Shown: positions 10,501 through 23,815 of the stretch, piece after piece | Numbering within the stretch: the stretch's first letter is position 1 | Layout of the letters: the number at the start of each line of letters is the position of its first letter | Source of the DNA: Gyrodactylus bullatarudis | Lineage: Eukaryota > Platyhelminthes > Monogenea > Gyrodactylidea > Gyrodactylidae | Direction: 5' to 3' | NCBI GenBank assembly: GCA_012064415.1 | Contig: SSNU01000223.1 | Location: forward strand, 62,001 to 126,000 | DNA length: 64,000 nucleotides | Position numbers and translations under genes: made by a program | The notes under the pieces: generated by a model | The model's input: the letters and a program-made list of their open reading frames with translations, nothing else | The model's database searches: none | What the model was told of the DNA's origin: nothing

Positions 10501-11985
10501 TAGGAAAAGAATTTGGGATCCTTGTTTCAACATCATATTACTCATGATAAGTACACAGTAGTACACAGTAAAAACCAAATCCTTTGAGATGCCTTTTTAG
10601 ATCATTCTTGTAGATTTCTTATAAAATCCTACACACTCTTGAATTTATATCAGTTATTGTTATTGTTTAAATAATCAAAAGTTAGTTTAATAAAAAAATC
10701 ATAGAATTCTCAGCTATGGTTCAATTTTACTACACGTTTATCAAACACAAAATACAATTTAAGTATATTCATGATCAGTTTTGTTCAATCAGAATTTAAT
10801 GGTATAATAGACCTAATATTTTATTCAATTTCATTTATTTCATTATTGTTAAATATTTGACTGGATTTTCCAAAAATCTCCCTTCTTCAAGTAACTTTAG
10901 CATCAGTGAATTATACTTATCTTTGTTGCTTGAAAAATTTCCTTTCTAATTTCCTTCATGAGGGGTGAAAAAAGTATATCAAATTTGATTTTAATTTCGC
11001 TGATAATTTCATAAAAACATACAATTTAATTATCAACTTAAATTATGCTTATGAAGAGTTTTTTATCACAGGATTTTTTAAAAATTATGATCAAATTATC
11101 AGATCAAAAAAAAAGTCTGTAATACATCCGATTTTTACATAAACCCTTGCTAAAAAAACTCAGTAAAATCTCAACGAATGTTGAATTTGGTTATAGTAAC
11201 GTCTGTAGTAGATTACAGCTCAATTTTTAAAACTATTAACATTACAATTCTCGAATAGATTTTAGTAATAAGCTAATATAGAGAATTTTGTTTATGTAAA
11301 AATCTATTCTCAGAACAATCTGGGAAAAAAGGTAGAAAATTTCAAAAAAGTCGAGTGGGTAAATATACTTGAACAAGGGGATAAAATATTTATTTCATTC
11401 AAGGTAAATAATGTACCCACTAAGCCATTACGACGATCCAATAAAAAATTAATTATATTTCTAAAAGATGCAAAATATCTACCTTCTCTTGCAGAATATA
11501 TTTTCAAACTTAGCTTTCACTGCCTAAAATGCTTGTATATGCGGTTAAATAAACTAAGGAGTTGAGCAGTCCTTTAGTCTGTAGAATTAATTCATGATAG
11601 ATTTTTTAAGTCAAAGCGAATTTCCAATATAACTCTAGGCAAAAAGGGTTAACATTACTACCGACAGAATTATGAGGAGATTTCCAGAGGAAAATATGAA
11701 GCAGAAAAAAATTTCCCGGATGTCGAAAAAAATTAAATTATTGATTCAATCTAACATGAAATTGTTTAGTTTAACTTGACACGAAATTCAATCTTGTTAT
11801 TTTGGAATGAATTTTTAATACACTTTTTTAAATGAAATCTTTTTCAGTCTGAGAATGCCAGTCGGAAATGCTTTGATAACAGCTCATTTGAGTTTAAAAT
11901 TTATTGGAAGTTCAATAATGTAAATAGAAGGAATTGAATTTATTTTAGATTATTTGAAATGTTTTAAATAGAACATAAGTTTCAT
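7583..11985. other. Gene-free AT-rich stretch
   Basis: No gene or structured element could be supported. Open frames at 9459-9670 are short, lack recognisable motifs and overlap on both strands. A tandem GTACACAGTA pair lies near 10550-10569. Confidence 0.45.
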
Positions 11986-12409
11986 TTAACCCTTAAGTCC
12001 CAGAGAAATTTTTTTCATGACTCACATTCAATCTTTTGTCTAACGGTTGTTTTAACGCAATTATTTTTGGTTCAAGATTTATCGATCCAAAAACAGGGTA
12101 CCCTTAGCAGGCGATTGCATATTTGAATTCTAGAGGTATGATTCCTCAATAAAAGTTATCTTACTTTTTATCTAAGACCCCGAGAAATAGGTTTCCAAAA
12201 AACGTTTTAAACAAAAATCAACTCCCCTTAAATTAGTATAGCGCGAGCTTGACGAATGATAGAGCCAAGATCTTTGCGTATTCCAGGAGATTAATAAATT
12301 TCCTATCGAATGGGTGGTAAACGAAGTATTTTCTGAGGCTTGAATGAATGATAATGAGTTGCTAAAATGTCGTGTGATGGAACTATCACTGTGGGACTTC
12401 AAGGATTAA
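11986..12409. mobile_element. Family B piggyBac-like MITE, 416 bp
   Basis: Bounded by TTAA at 11986-11989 and 12406-12409, with a body of exactly 416 bp. The left end CCCTTAAGTCCCAG is inverted at the right end (GTGGGACTTCAAGGA). A second copy at 43607-44022 has the same 416-bp length and the same TTAA borders. TTAA duplication with CCC...GGG ends is the hallmark of piggyBac-type transposition. No transposase is encoded. Confidence 0.75.
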
Positions 12410-15164
12410 AAGTAAAAAACACTTTCTCGGATATCTATTATGATTATTTCAGTTAAATCAGAAAAAAAATTTTTTATATCCTTTCCCACTAAATCCGAAA
12501 AAACGGACAATACAAAGTTCCAAGATCAATTGACTATATTAAGAAGGATAAAGTAACAAAACGTTTTCTATTTGATACGTTTTCTATTTACAAAATAACT
12601 AGCTTAAGTATTCACTCTTTTCAAGTACCTTAACCTTTCTCTTGGGTTTTGATATTTTATTGAAGCATTTGATGCTGGCTCCTAAACTTTGATTAATTTT
12701 TCAATGACAGCACTGAGGAATCTTTCAATTTTTCCCCAATTTTAAGTCATCAATTTTAATAGACTTGCAGACCTTTATCTAAATCAATGGTAAAACTAAT
12801 TTTGATCAAGTATGGTATGTAATCTTGAATTATTCCCATCATGAACGAATCTACTAGTTTCCTTTCTATGACTAGGGGTTGAAATTTCTCTGAGAATGAA
12901 AATTTGTTTTCAGTGTGTAAAAGTCAGGAAATAAGAAGTTCTATTTAATAAATAGAAAATCAATGACTTTTTTTCAAATTGAATCTTTAGGTGGAGTCCA
13001 TATGGAAAACTCCAAACCCTCAACCCATTCAGGCATTGATTGACATTTACAAACTACCTAATGTCATCATTATAAAACTTTTTACGATATTTACAAGAAA
13101 CCTAAATGAAATAATGTCATAAATAAAAAAGTTCAATCTGATTTAAAAATTAGGCCGTTTTCGAATTTCAAAGCTAGATAATTGTTTTAAGCAATTAAAT
13201 TCTGGGTTTTTCTTAATAAAATGCAAAAAATCCATTTTTTCTTTGGTAAATCAAACCATCTGTGTCGTTTATTAGATACGATTCAGATCCCATGTAAAAC
13301 CTCATAAATTTAAGAGTTTAGTCTAAAAATCTGTCAAAGATCCTTTCTAGAAAATAGAGTTTTTATTTTTTGATAACCTAATTGAGGATTGAATTAAGTC
13401 AAAATTGTAGAAATTAAACTAATTTTTCAGAAGCATGTATCAATTTTTTAAGGATTATCTATCACGAATTAAAATTCCTCGTTCAACTTAGATTGCTAAC
13501 TGAACGTAATCTTTTTCACATTGTCTATCATTGCTTTGCTATCGTTACACCAAAAGGGGTGGGGATTAGCTCCTTTTAATAAATACTAAATACACACACC
13601 TAATGATTTTCTGTTTTTCAGTCCTGTAATCTTTAATGAGTTCTATCTCTTATTTTAAGGATAAATGCAACTGTCTTTATATATGGTCTGAAATATTTCT
13701 TGCCTATTCGAATGATGAATATATTATTCATTGAATAAGATGATACAGGAAGAAAAAAGGGGGGATTTTGAGTATTATTGAGTAAGAGGTTATTAATCAT
13801 ACTTCTATTTATTCATTCAAATTTCTAAGTATCGTATTTTCATTCGTTATTTTCAAGCAAAAATTAAACTTTGTGATTTTGGGGCGTTCTCCCTTTTTGT
13901 AGTTGATTCGATTTTGGATTTCTGTGAACTTCTTAAAATTATTTACCTAATGTTGATCCCGGATGTCAGCATTAAATACCTTCAAATTAAATAAAAATGT
14001 TCAAGTCAAAAGTCGAAAAAGAGATAAATTAAAACGCCAACGCAATGATAATTTTTTTCACCTGATTAATCCATATTTTGAGTTTATAAATTCTAGAAAG
14101 ACTCCTAATTAATTCTTCAAAATCATTCGGATCAACATTTCGTTAGCTTGTTATTTTTTAATCGAAATGATGTACACTATTCGATGCCAATTTCTAAGAC
14201 TAAATCGACAATCTACGAAATCATTTCTCTAATTAGACTCAAAATCATCGTACATCTGTCTTTAAGGATATTTGGATAGGTAGTCAAAAATATCATTCTT
14301 TTCCTTCAAAGAATCTCTCTCAAAGTACAAATGAGCTCAGCTCAACTTGTTAGTGAGGAAATAATTATCACACTTGTAAGTTGTGTATAAAAATGAGAAG
14401 AACCCTCATCAGATAATCAATACATCATTCAAAGAAAAGATGGCCATTGAGAGATTCTATGTAAAGATGTAAATGAATTATTTAAAAAGGAAAGAATAGA
14501 GAATGAGTCGAAGTTGTTCAGGAATCAAGAGTTAATGACTAAATATTTGACCTAAGAGTTAATACTAGAAATTGTGTGTAGTCTTTTCTTCTTGACTGAG
14601 CTTCCAAAATTAAAGATAAGGAAGTAGATCAAACAAAGAGTCTTGCTTAAGATCAATAGGCAATAAATCTTTTTTTTCACGGATCATACGAATAGAGTTA
14701 GTAAGTGATTGAAAGAAATCCTCAAACTTTATGTTTGATGAGTAGAAAAAATACTTTTTTGTTCTAAAAATCCTTCAAAATATTTCCACTCTATGTTGAT
14801 TTTATTTTTAAGCATCTCTCGTTAGAATCTTGATCATTAATTCTTCCATAGAGAAGACAGGATATTTGATGAATCACCCTTCAGAGATATTGAGTGAAAA
14901 CAGTTGTACACCGACAAATTCAAAACTAACGCTTTTGCATCAAAATATATTTCTAATCTACTACTAATTTCAAGCAACAGAAAGGAAATCACTTGCTTGA
15001 GATGGAAATTGATTATCCAATTTTTAGAATTTTTGACAAAATGGAAATTTTCTTCATCAGATAGTTTCAATATGATATTTAGTTTAATTTTTTAAAATTT
15101 ACTTGCATTTAAAAGAAGCAATTTATCTCAGACAAGTTGTAAACAGTTTCCTGAAAGTAGAACT
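12410..15164. other. Gene-free AT-rich stretch
   Basis: I see no gene, RNA or defined repeat here. Overlapping short frames near 14837-15095 occur on both strands and show no family motif. Confidence 0.45.
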
Positions 15165-15320
15165 GAAGCTAATTGATATGAAGTTACAAAAATCTCAATT
15201 TTCTCATCAAGAAATTCGTTTCAAGGAAAATTCAAAAAAATCATGGTAATTTTTCTCAATTCGATTTAAATCTCAAATTCCCATATTTGGAACTTTGAAG
15301 TGAAAATTTTTCAACGATTA
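15165..15320 (+). repeat. Family A fragment
   Basis: Begins AAGCTAATTGATATGAAG, continues with the TCATCAAGAAATTCG block and ends in CAAATTCCCATATTTGGAAC. It is a truncated copy with no partner arm recognised. Confidence 0.5.
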
Positions 15321-17030
15321 GAAAAATTGACAGAAAATAAATTTAGCTACAATTGAAAATTTATGACAATTAAAAGATAATCCGTTTCTGAAAAAGGAAA
15401 AAAATTTTATCGAGAAGCCATACCTATACAATTCGAAAAGGTGAAGTCACATTTTGAGATAAAAAAAGATATATAATGAAAATCTTTCTAATTTAGTGAT
15501 ACTTTACTTATGAGTATGCACATTGAAAACTTAGTATAGATTCAAATTAACCCTTCATGTTCCAATTTTCTACCAGTAGAATACAACACTTTCTTTAACG
15601 ATAATTTTAACTGAAAGATAGTTGAAATATTTTTTTTCATCCCTCATAAGAAAGGAAACTTTTAAAGTTCAATTTTTAGAACGTTTTTTTTGAAAACCTA
15701 TTTTCTGAGGCCTTAGAAAACAATAACTTTCCATCGTAAAAAAATAGCTATAGATTTCAAATATGAAATTGCTCATTGTTAATAAGATAACAAGTTTTAG
15801 AGCCAATAATTGCCAATTTTAACCTCTAATATTTTTTGAAATAATAATTCGGCTTTCAAAAAGGAATTCAGTCTCGGAATCAGCGTAATCATTATCAGTT
15901 TTTGTGATAAAAAAAATAATTTGGGTTGAAAATCGTTCAAACTTTTACCAATCCGTGGGTCTTTTATTCCGTATTCAATCTGTATCATGGATAAGCCCTC
16001 TTAGACTTCACATCATAACAATATCTTAACTGTAAGCTACAGCAATTTATGTGGTTTTGATCATGAGACCAAATTAAAAATTTTCTATTTTTCTTTCTAC
16101 GCCCAAATTATCACTATCATTTTGCATTGCCAATGTCGATAAAAAAACTTAATTATCATCATATAATGCAGTAAGACTGAAGAGTAGAGGGACCAGTTAT
16201 AATAGGAAATTTTTGAATTAACAGAATAATATGAAATTTGACAAAAGATGATGATCCTAAATGCAATTCCATCTGAATAACAGCATAATTCTCCATCACT
16301 GAAATGTGTAATTACTTTTTTCAGTTTTCATGAATGAAAAATCAATGATTACATCAGTCTGTTCCCATTTCCATACGTAGAAAAAAAAATAAACGGGAAA
16401 ACATGCTTTCAATCAATGTCAACGTCCTTACTTACTTGGGCTAAAGAAAAATTTGGTTAACATTTTCGGTAGTAATGTCTATCTGACTTGATACTTCTAT
16501 TTCTCCTGAACAATACACAAAATTATGATTTCAGACTAGAGATAGTCTTTAGGATTAACTTAATTGTTTATTTTGAACTCATTTTGGACTGAAAAGTTAT
16601 CTCAAAATTGATTTTTTCCTCATACAGACATACAATTTTTCGATATTAGAGAAGAAGTTCCCAAAATAAGAATAACGATAAGAGGTGTGTAATTATCAAA
16701 TGAGTTTCTCAAAATTTGTGTGCATTTTCTCGCATTTAGTGGAATGCTTAAACAAAATTACTAGAAAGTTTTACAAAAAATTGATGAAGCTTCTCTGACC
16801 GCTCCCACCGATTGGAGAAAAAAATTTCGACATAGATACTGTGATTATTACCATTAAATTTCTTAGATAATCGAAATTTCCTATCGGTCGAAATTCGTTT
16901 CCCACGTGATACTGAGGTAAAAGCAGTTTAACGAATTGATTTCCTTCACTTTTCGATATCAATATTTAAAGTTCAAGCAAATGAAGATTTGGCGCCAACT
17001 CAAAATCTGATCATTCTCAGAATTTCTGGA
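15321..17030. other. Gene-free AT-rich stretch with minor relics
   Basis: TTAACCCTTCATG at 15547-15559 looks like a family B left end, but I find no matching right end. A GGCGCC core of family A type lies near 16991. There is no gene. Confidence 0.4.
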
Positions 17031-17410
17031 ACTAAATCTAATTGACATGAAGATGAGAATTTACAAACAAGCTCAATATTTTTCTTTGATAGATCAGAAA
17101 CAAATTTATTTTCGAATTCCATGATGAAATGAGCCAATAAGTTGTGGAAATTAAAAAATATTTCCGAAGAAAAATTCAATCTGAAAGAAATTGAGTCGAA
17201 AATGCTTCAAATGTTCATTTTTTAAATTTCGAACCCAAAAATTTCAAAGTTGAAAAAGTGGATATTTTATGTATTTTCGAAATTCGAAAAAGGACTCAAT
17301 TTCTGTTAGATTGAATTTTTAATTTCCGCAACTAATTGACTCATTTCATCAAGGAAAAAATTTCCTGACTTATCGGAGAAAAATATTGGGCTTTTCGTAT
17401 TAAAGTTTCG
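17031..17410. repeat. Foldback repeat related to family A
   Basis: The left arm (about 17120-17200: GATGAAATGAGCCAATAAG, CAATCTGAAAGAAATTGAG) is inverted at about 17280-17350 (CTCAATTTCTGTTAGATTG, CTAATTGACTCATTTCATC). The same arm sequence forms the insertion site of the composite element at 23828-24293. Confidence 0.6.
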
Positions 17411-18344
17411 TCTTCAACTCAATCAAGTTCAACTAAACTCTTTGTAATATTGTTTAAATGCTCTAAAGATTCTGAATTAGACCCTGTTGAAATGATCACT
17501 TATTTTTATAACAGAATTAGAGAAAAAAAATCATGACTTTAATGTACTGAGTGTGTACTTTTGTAAGAATGAAGAGAAATTGAATTTTCAATCTTAAAAG
17601 AAAATTGAACAGTAAATTCGTTAAGGACTGTAACGGGAAAGAGAAAGAAGCTCTGTGTGAGATTGAGGAAAAAAAGGGAGCTGTAACTAAAAGAGAGATT
17701 AATATACAGAAAGAATAAGGGAATGAAATAAGGTAGATGGGTAAAAGAATCAGTGAATTGGAGAAAAAATCAAAACGAAAATAGCATTGGGAAAGATTGA
17801 AATTATATTCACTCTTGCTCAACACTACAGATTACTTCAATATAAAAGAGAAATCTTTCTTCTTTTAGTAAATATATATCATTCTCTCCTTGAAAAGGAG
17901 AAATATACGACAATCTTCTTTAGATGTGTTTGTATTGTAACATAAAAAAGGAATAGAAATTGTTAACATTGAAGGAAGGGGCATGATGATTGATATTCAT
18001 GCCAATATAGTGTACGGTAGATGACGATGATTTTACCTTGTAATCTCTAAAGCATTTTCCCTTATCAATAGTTTAATAAGAATGGAAAAAACATTTGTGA
18101 ATAGACCAGAAATTCAAAATGCTTGGTCATACAAGTTATCGAGATAGAGCCCAAGTTTCATTTCTAGTAAAAAAATGCTCTGATTGCTTGCAAGTATATT
18201 TTTTTCATTCTTTGAATTTTTCAGTTTTTTGATCATTTTTATTACATGATGACCTTTGGATGAAACTTGAGAAATATTTCTCCCTGTTAGAGTTCATACA
18301 AAAATGCTTTACAATCAAGTTGAAAATAGAGAGCTATGATCATT
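17411..18344. other. Purine-rich, gene-free stretch
   Basis: 17520-17810 is strongly purine-rich on the plus strand. The matching minus-strand frame (102 aa) is therefore Phe/Leu/Ser-rich and looks compositional, not coding. Nothing else is seen. Confidence 0.4.
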
Positions 18345-18735
18345 TGAAACTTAGTCCCAGAGAGTTTTTGATGACTCACAATTAGTTTTTCGTCTATCAT
18401 ACGAATCTACAGTCGTTTTAACGCAATTATTTTTAGTCCATTGATAAAAATCAAGTCACTTTTTGATCTAGTTTTGGGGATAAAGTTCAAGCGATTGTAT
18501 ATTTGAGTTTTACAGGTATGATTACTCAATAAAAATTTTTATTGATGACTTCGGGAATTAAAATTAATAAATTTAGCAGATAGATAAAAATAATATAGCA
18601 GGTGCTTGACGAATGCTAGAAACGAGATCTTTGCGTATTCCAGGCGATTAATAGATTTCTTATGAAGTATTTTCTGAGGCTTAGGTAATGTTTTGCTGAA
18701 ATGATCTATAGTAGAAATAACCAAGTTGAAGTTAA
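18345..18735. repeat. Family B copy, diverged
   Basis: The left end TTAGTCCCAGAGAG near 18351 and the internal block TTTGCGTATTCCAGGCGATT match the copy at 11990-12405. The right end reaches TTAA at 18732-18735. The left TTAA is mutated. There is no coding capacity. Confidence 0.6.
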
Positions 18736-21094
18736 ATTCGATGGAGATTCCTTTCACGCACTTGGTTGGTATTAATCAGCCGGGAAATTTATCAATTTCA
18801 GAAGAGGGTTCCACCCTCATGTGGAATGTAATCTTTAGTGGTTCTGGCACAACAAGATCATGCAAAAGAGTCAAGATTTTATAACTTTAAGCTAGATCTG
18901 TAAAGCCCAAAGGAAATAATTTTCACAACTTCGAAAACCTTGAATAATTTAAAAACTCTAGTTTTTGGGAATTTTTTCTTTCAGGATTTATCACTGAGCT
19001 TTTCATCAAATATTCTCATAAATTTCAATGAATTAGTTATATGAATCGTTAAATGCAAAATCGAAATGATATGTTGGAATTTCATTTTTTATTATGGTCA
19101 GAATATTTCTGTTGTTAAGTTCATAAGTACTTTTATTTTGGGTTTTCAGTTTAGGTAAATTAATTTAGTTTATTTATTTACTCTTATTCTTGTGTTGCTT
19201 TGTAAGAATAATATTGAAAAATTTTATGTTCTTCAAAGACGATGCATTAACACTTTAGGGAAGGAAAAAATAGGCTGTTTTTTCACACTTTTGACATTTT
19301 CAAAGAGATTTCTTGATCATAAAGAATTTTTATGATTGACTAGGAATTATCATCTTACGCTCAACCGTTTCCTAGGTTTTATCTTTTCCATGATGGGTAT
19401 TAAACCAAATTTCTTATTAGGATTAAAGTTCGAGCTTCTTCAAGTTATTTCATTTAATACACACACTCAAAGAAAATATATAAATTAGTAGAAGAAGATT
19501 TAGTAGTGCCAAACTGTTGTACTGATATTGTCTAGAACCTTCTTCAGTGAGTGAGATTTCGGTAATCTGAACCCTCTTTAATTTTTATCTAAAAGCCCAA
19601 AGGAGAAAGTTTTTTGAGCTATCTTCATGAACTGTACTTTATTCTTGTATCTTGGGGGATAAAAATCATTTTAGTATCAATCAGCTCAAGTTATCGCTCG
19701 AAAAAGTAATGTGTTGAATTGAATAAAACCTGAATTGAGAAAATAATTCTAAATTTTTAAATATTCACATCTGCAACATGAAAAGAGATGAAACTACTCG
19801 GTTGATATCAAAACGATTTTTAAGTTCCTTAATCACAACCTAGTTTAGGTTCAAGCTAAAGCCGTTTACGAGGAATGAAACGGAACTTTTCCCTGAATTT
19901 AAAGAAATGACAGAGTGCATTTTCTTTCAAAGAGTAATCTTGTTCGAAAATTCTTCAGATGAGTAATTTTCTTAACGAGGATATTCGAACTTTTCTTCAA
20001 TACAAGGAAGTAATATTGAGGTCATAATTGAAATTACAATTAAATCATTTTAAAATGATTTACCATTGGTTAACTACCAATGTAGTTACATTTATCATTT
20101 TTTTCGAGTACTGATGAAAAAGACTCAAGTAGGATAGGTATAATATGAGGAAATTATACATCTTTCCATTGTTCAATTTACGCTTGTTTTAATCTTGCTT
20201 TTCATAGTGCTCACGTCGTTGAAGTTTATTCGATAATTTATTCGTCTGTCCAAAAATTTGCCATATCAATTCATATATCATGATTAAAATTTACACTCAA
20301 TGTAGAATATTACACTGACTTTTTTCCCTCTTTTCTATAAGTTTTCTAAGTAAAAGATTTTATTGTGTAGATTTCATTGAAGAATCTTTACATACATGGC
20401 CTAAATCTATATTATACAGTGTAGATATTCAATAATTTTGTCCTTATTTGCTTACTTCTTGTACTTAACCTTTTATATTTTGGAGATGAGCATTTTCACA
20501 CTTGATGTTTGTCTCGAGTGAGCATATATTCACAAAATTATAGAGGCATATGTATTTATGCCTATTAAATACTTAAGGAGTAGAGTGTTTTTATACTGTG
20601 CAATGACCCCTTTGTCCCTAAAGGCTATTTCTCATTTGTTTTCTTGTCAGAGGGGAAAGATAGGCGTCATAAAGATAAGATTTGCAAGAATAATAGGAAA
20701 AGGTTTTGTTAACTTCTTTTCAAATCTATTCTTTCTCTTACATTGTTCTTGTTGGTTAAGAGATATTTAAAAAAATGCAAATTCAAAAAGACGTAAATTT
20801 TGTTAGAAAATATTTTTTTCCTGTTTCATCAAAAGATATATATTCATTAAGAGGATTTAAAAGTCTAGTGAATATTTAGTTATTCTTATTTTAACAAGTT
20901 GTCGTTTCTTCATGGTATTCAAAAGATAATTTTATAAAAAAAATTTATCTTCAACTAGCTTTAAAGGTGACTAAAATATCGTTTTCAAAATTTTGCAATT
21001 TCAAAAAAAATGTTAATTTTTGAAAATATAGTGAGCGAATTTTTGTAAATTTATCCACAGAGATCGAAAAAAATATCCGTAGAATTCAAAAATT
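18736..21094. other. Gene-free stretch with a double palindrome
   Basis: A 20-bp palindrome AAATCATTTTAAAATGATTT (20042-20061) is followed directly by a 19-nt near-perfect inverted repeat CATTGGTTAACTACCAATG (20064-20082). Otherwise I see no gene or element. Confidence 0.45.
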
Positions 21095-21540
21095 TGCACT
21101 TGTGCACTGCAATGTGCAGTAGAAATAGATTTTGCAAATTTTCGATTTTTAGCCTGGGTCAAAGACTTAATGGGCTCCTCCAGAGAATTTTAATGATATA
21201 TAGAACATATGGACCAAAACCTTATTTATGAACTGGTTGCAATAGAAACAATGATTTTGTGTTAAAATCAACGTGTTGAAAAATTTGCTCCATTTAATTA
21301 TGGCCATTTTACTCATGATGGAAGCTAAAATATTTTTCTCCTTATCATATTCAATATAGTACATATTTGTGAAATAAGTCTTACGGATCAACTATTCCAA
21401 TCGAAAACCTTTAAATCTTCAATGACTACTTGATAGCAAAAACATCATATTTAAGAGATTTTTTACTACAAATGGAACTTTGACACTATCACTGCCACCT
21501 TAATGGAAAATTATCTTGAAGAAAATTTTATTCCCAACCA
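21095..21540 (+). repeat. Family D repeat
   Basis: Shares blocks with 61815-62095 (plus) and 29985-30185 (minus): the AGCCTGGGTCAAAG start, TATGAACTGGTTGCAATA, and the GGAACTTTGACACTA end. Unclassified, with no convincing ORF. Confidence 0.65.
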
Positions 21541-22100
21541 CATTTTTACTATGGGGTAAAGAATTTTACTATTGATTTACTCTGTCATGGAATTTCATTT
21601 TAAAATAATACTATATATCAGTATGCTATCGTGTTGAGCAGAGAGTAAAGATTATAAGAAAACAAAAACTCTTATGGCATCTCTAACTTTATGCTTTAAC
21701 TCACATGTTTTGTTTCCAGAGCTGACATAGAGAAAAAGAAAATGATAAAAGATGGACGGACTTAAACTAGAGATTTATGATTTTTCAACGTAATAAATTT
21801 CCCCAAGGATGTCCATATATAGTAAATCATAATATTTTCGCTCGATGACTTTTCAAAATTTAAATTTATTGAAACTTTCATATCTTCGGTTATAGAGGAG
21901 TAGAAGTAGAATTTGTTTCAATTTCTAACAAAATTTTACTTGAAAAGACATGGACTTTAAATATTTCATACGGTAAGCATGATAAATAAATCAATATTAT
22001 TAGAATTATTAGGAGGAATAGGGAATATCTAAAGCTAGCCGACATGAGAACTCACAATAAAATATTTGGAAGACATAAGTTGCCTGATTTCCTCGAAGAT

Positions 22101-22202
22101 ATTTTTGGGTTGCTGACTTGGAGTCATGCTGGAGTTAAGAACGAACGAAAGATTGTTTTGGTGAATAAAGCTTTATTTTCTCCAAGTCAGCAACCCAAAA
22201 AT
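22101..22202. repeat. 23-bp perfect inverted repeat (hairpin) with ribozyme-like remnant
   Basis: 22101-22123 (ATTTTTGGGTTGCTGACTTG...) is the exact reverse complement of 22180-22202, separated by 56 bp. On the minus strand the spacer carries GAAA (22180-22177), a 14-nt palindrome AATAAAGCTTTATT (22177-22164), then C and ACC. This is the same order as the 3' half of the hammerhead in the Penelope-like element at 3194-5834. Confidence 0.7.
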
Positions 22203-22235
22203 AAATTTTTTGCAGTAGTTAATTTCTCTAATTAA

Positions 22236-23739
22236 TTTCGATCATTTAGTAACTTCAGTTTTTTTCGTTTTTGCAAATCTGAGTAAAATTCTCAAATTCT
22301 AAAACGAGAGAATCTACGTTAAATTTGAGATTGGGAATAAAAGAAATCTAAATCAAACTTCCCCATCTCAAATTGAGCTGTCCAATTAGCATGTAAATCA
22401 TAAAACCGCTTGTTTAGGAAATTTTTCTGGCCAAGTTTAGTAAAAATAATACTTTGATCTAACGGACTCTGATGGACTTTTGTTATCTACCTATTATCAT
22501 GGATTGGCATGCAAATAATTTCAAATAATTTTCAAACCGAATAATATAGAACTAAAATCATCCATTAGCGACAAATGGAGGAGAGTGGTGTGTATTTCTT
22601 CTCACTCAATTTGATCGTAATACTAATACTATTAATAAGGATATTTATGAAATATATATATATCCTACGATTGATAGGTAACTGGGAATGATGACAGAAA
22701 GAAATATAAAAATGACTAGAAATATTATATTTTTCCTTCTATCTTTTCTAACTGGATAAAAAATTTTATGGCGATATTGGCTCTTTCCTTTTACAATGTA
22801 ACAAATTATTTCGTCACAGGACAGTTAGACAAGTTAAATTCAAAAAACAAGGAATGCTAGAAAATGCCATTCTTTCCTAAAAATCAAATAAAATTGGGAA
22901 TGATCCTCTTGAACAAATAAAACAAAACTCAAAATTAGAATTGCTCAGATATATTATCAATAAATTTCATTTGTTCTATAGTTTTCTTTCAATAGATGTA
23001 TTGTATTGGACCAATTTAATCTAATTGAATAAATATGCAAGACTTGAAAAATATATATCATTGGCTAGATTTATAATAGAAATATTTTATTATGATGAAT
23101 TGAAGACAATAATGATACAAAATAATTGGGGCTGAAATATCATATAGAAAATGATCTAAATTTAGGAATTTAATATCTGTTAGAAAATAAATAAATATGC
23201 GCAAACGATGCCTTCGATATTATTTAATTATTGATGGATGTTCATGAAGCCAGTGTACGCAGTACAAGGAGATGTTAATCACAGGATAAAACTGGATTAA
23301 AAAAAGAAATCTATAAAAATAATAGATTGCCTATGATCAGTTGGACAGATAAGGTATTGATCTTCATGTTAAAAAAATAAATTGGTTCGATAATTATATC
23401 ACTAAATTATGATAATCAGTTCAGCATTTCTATGGATTTTCTAAAGGGAAAAACTAACCTCGCTGACTGCTAAATTTCAATTGAAAAATCAAATTTAAAA
23501 AAATTTCTGAAAAAATTAGTAGAGTTAGATGCTATTATTTGGGATCAAAAAAAAATTTAGACATTAAACTTTTTCTTGGATACATTAAGTTTCTCTTGTT
23601 AAATTAGAGAATAGTGGCTTATTTCTCTCAAAGTTTACTTGGAATCGGCCGTTTCTCTAAACCTCTATGGCTGAATATTAATTCTTTGTCTTTTATTGTC
23701 CCAAATATCAGCATTTAACTGTTTCAAAACTTTGAAATC
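22236..23739. other. Gene-free AT-rich stretch
   Basis: Contains a short AT microsatellite (about 22657-22668). No gene or defined repeat is supported. Confidence 0.45.
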
Positions 23740-23815
23740 GATTCAAGTGTTGGGTTGAAAAGTGGGAATTTGGCGCAGTTTCAAAATTCAAAAAATTACT
23801 AATTTCTGTCAGGTT

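Noticed and set aside
14395..15060. Other CTGATGA strings (for example minus strand near 14405 and 15055)
   Set aside because: They lack a correctly placed GAAA, stems or cleavage site. CTGATGA alone is expected by chance.
17517..17825. 102-codon minus-strand frame with hydrophobic look
   Set aside because: It is the translation of a purine-rich tract. The apparent hydrophobicity comes from TTT/CTT/TCT codons.
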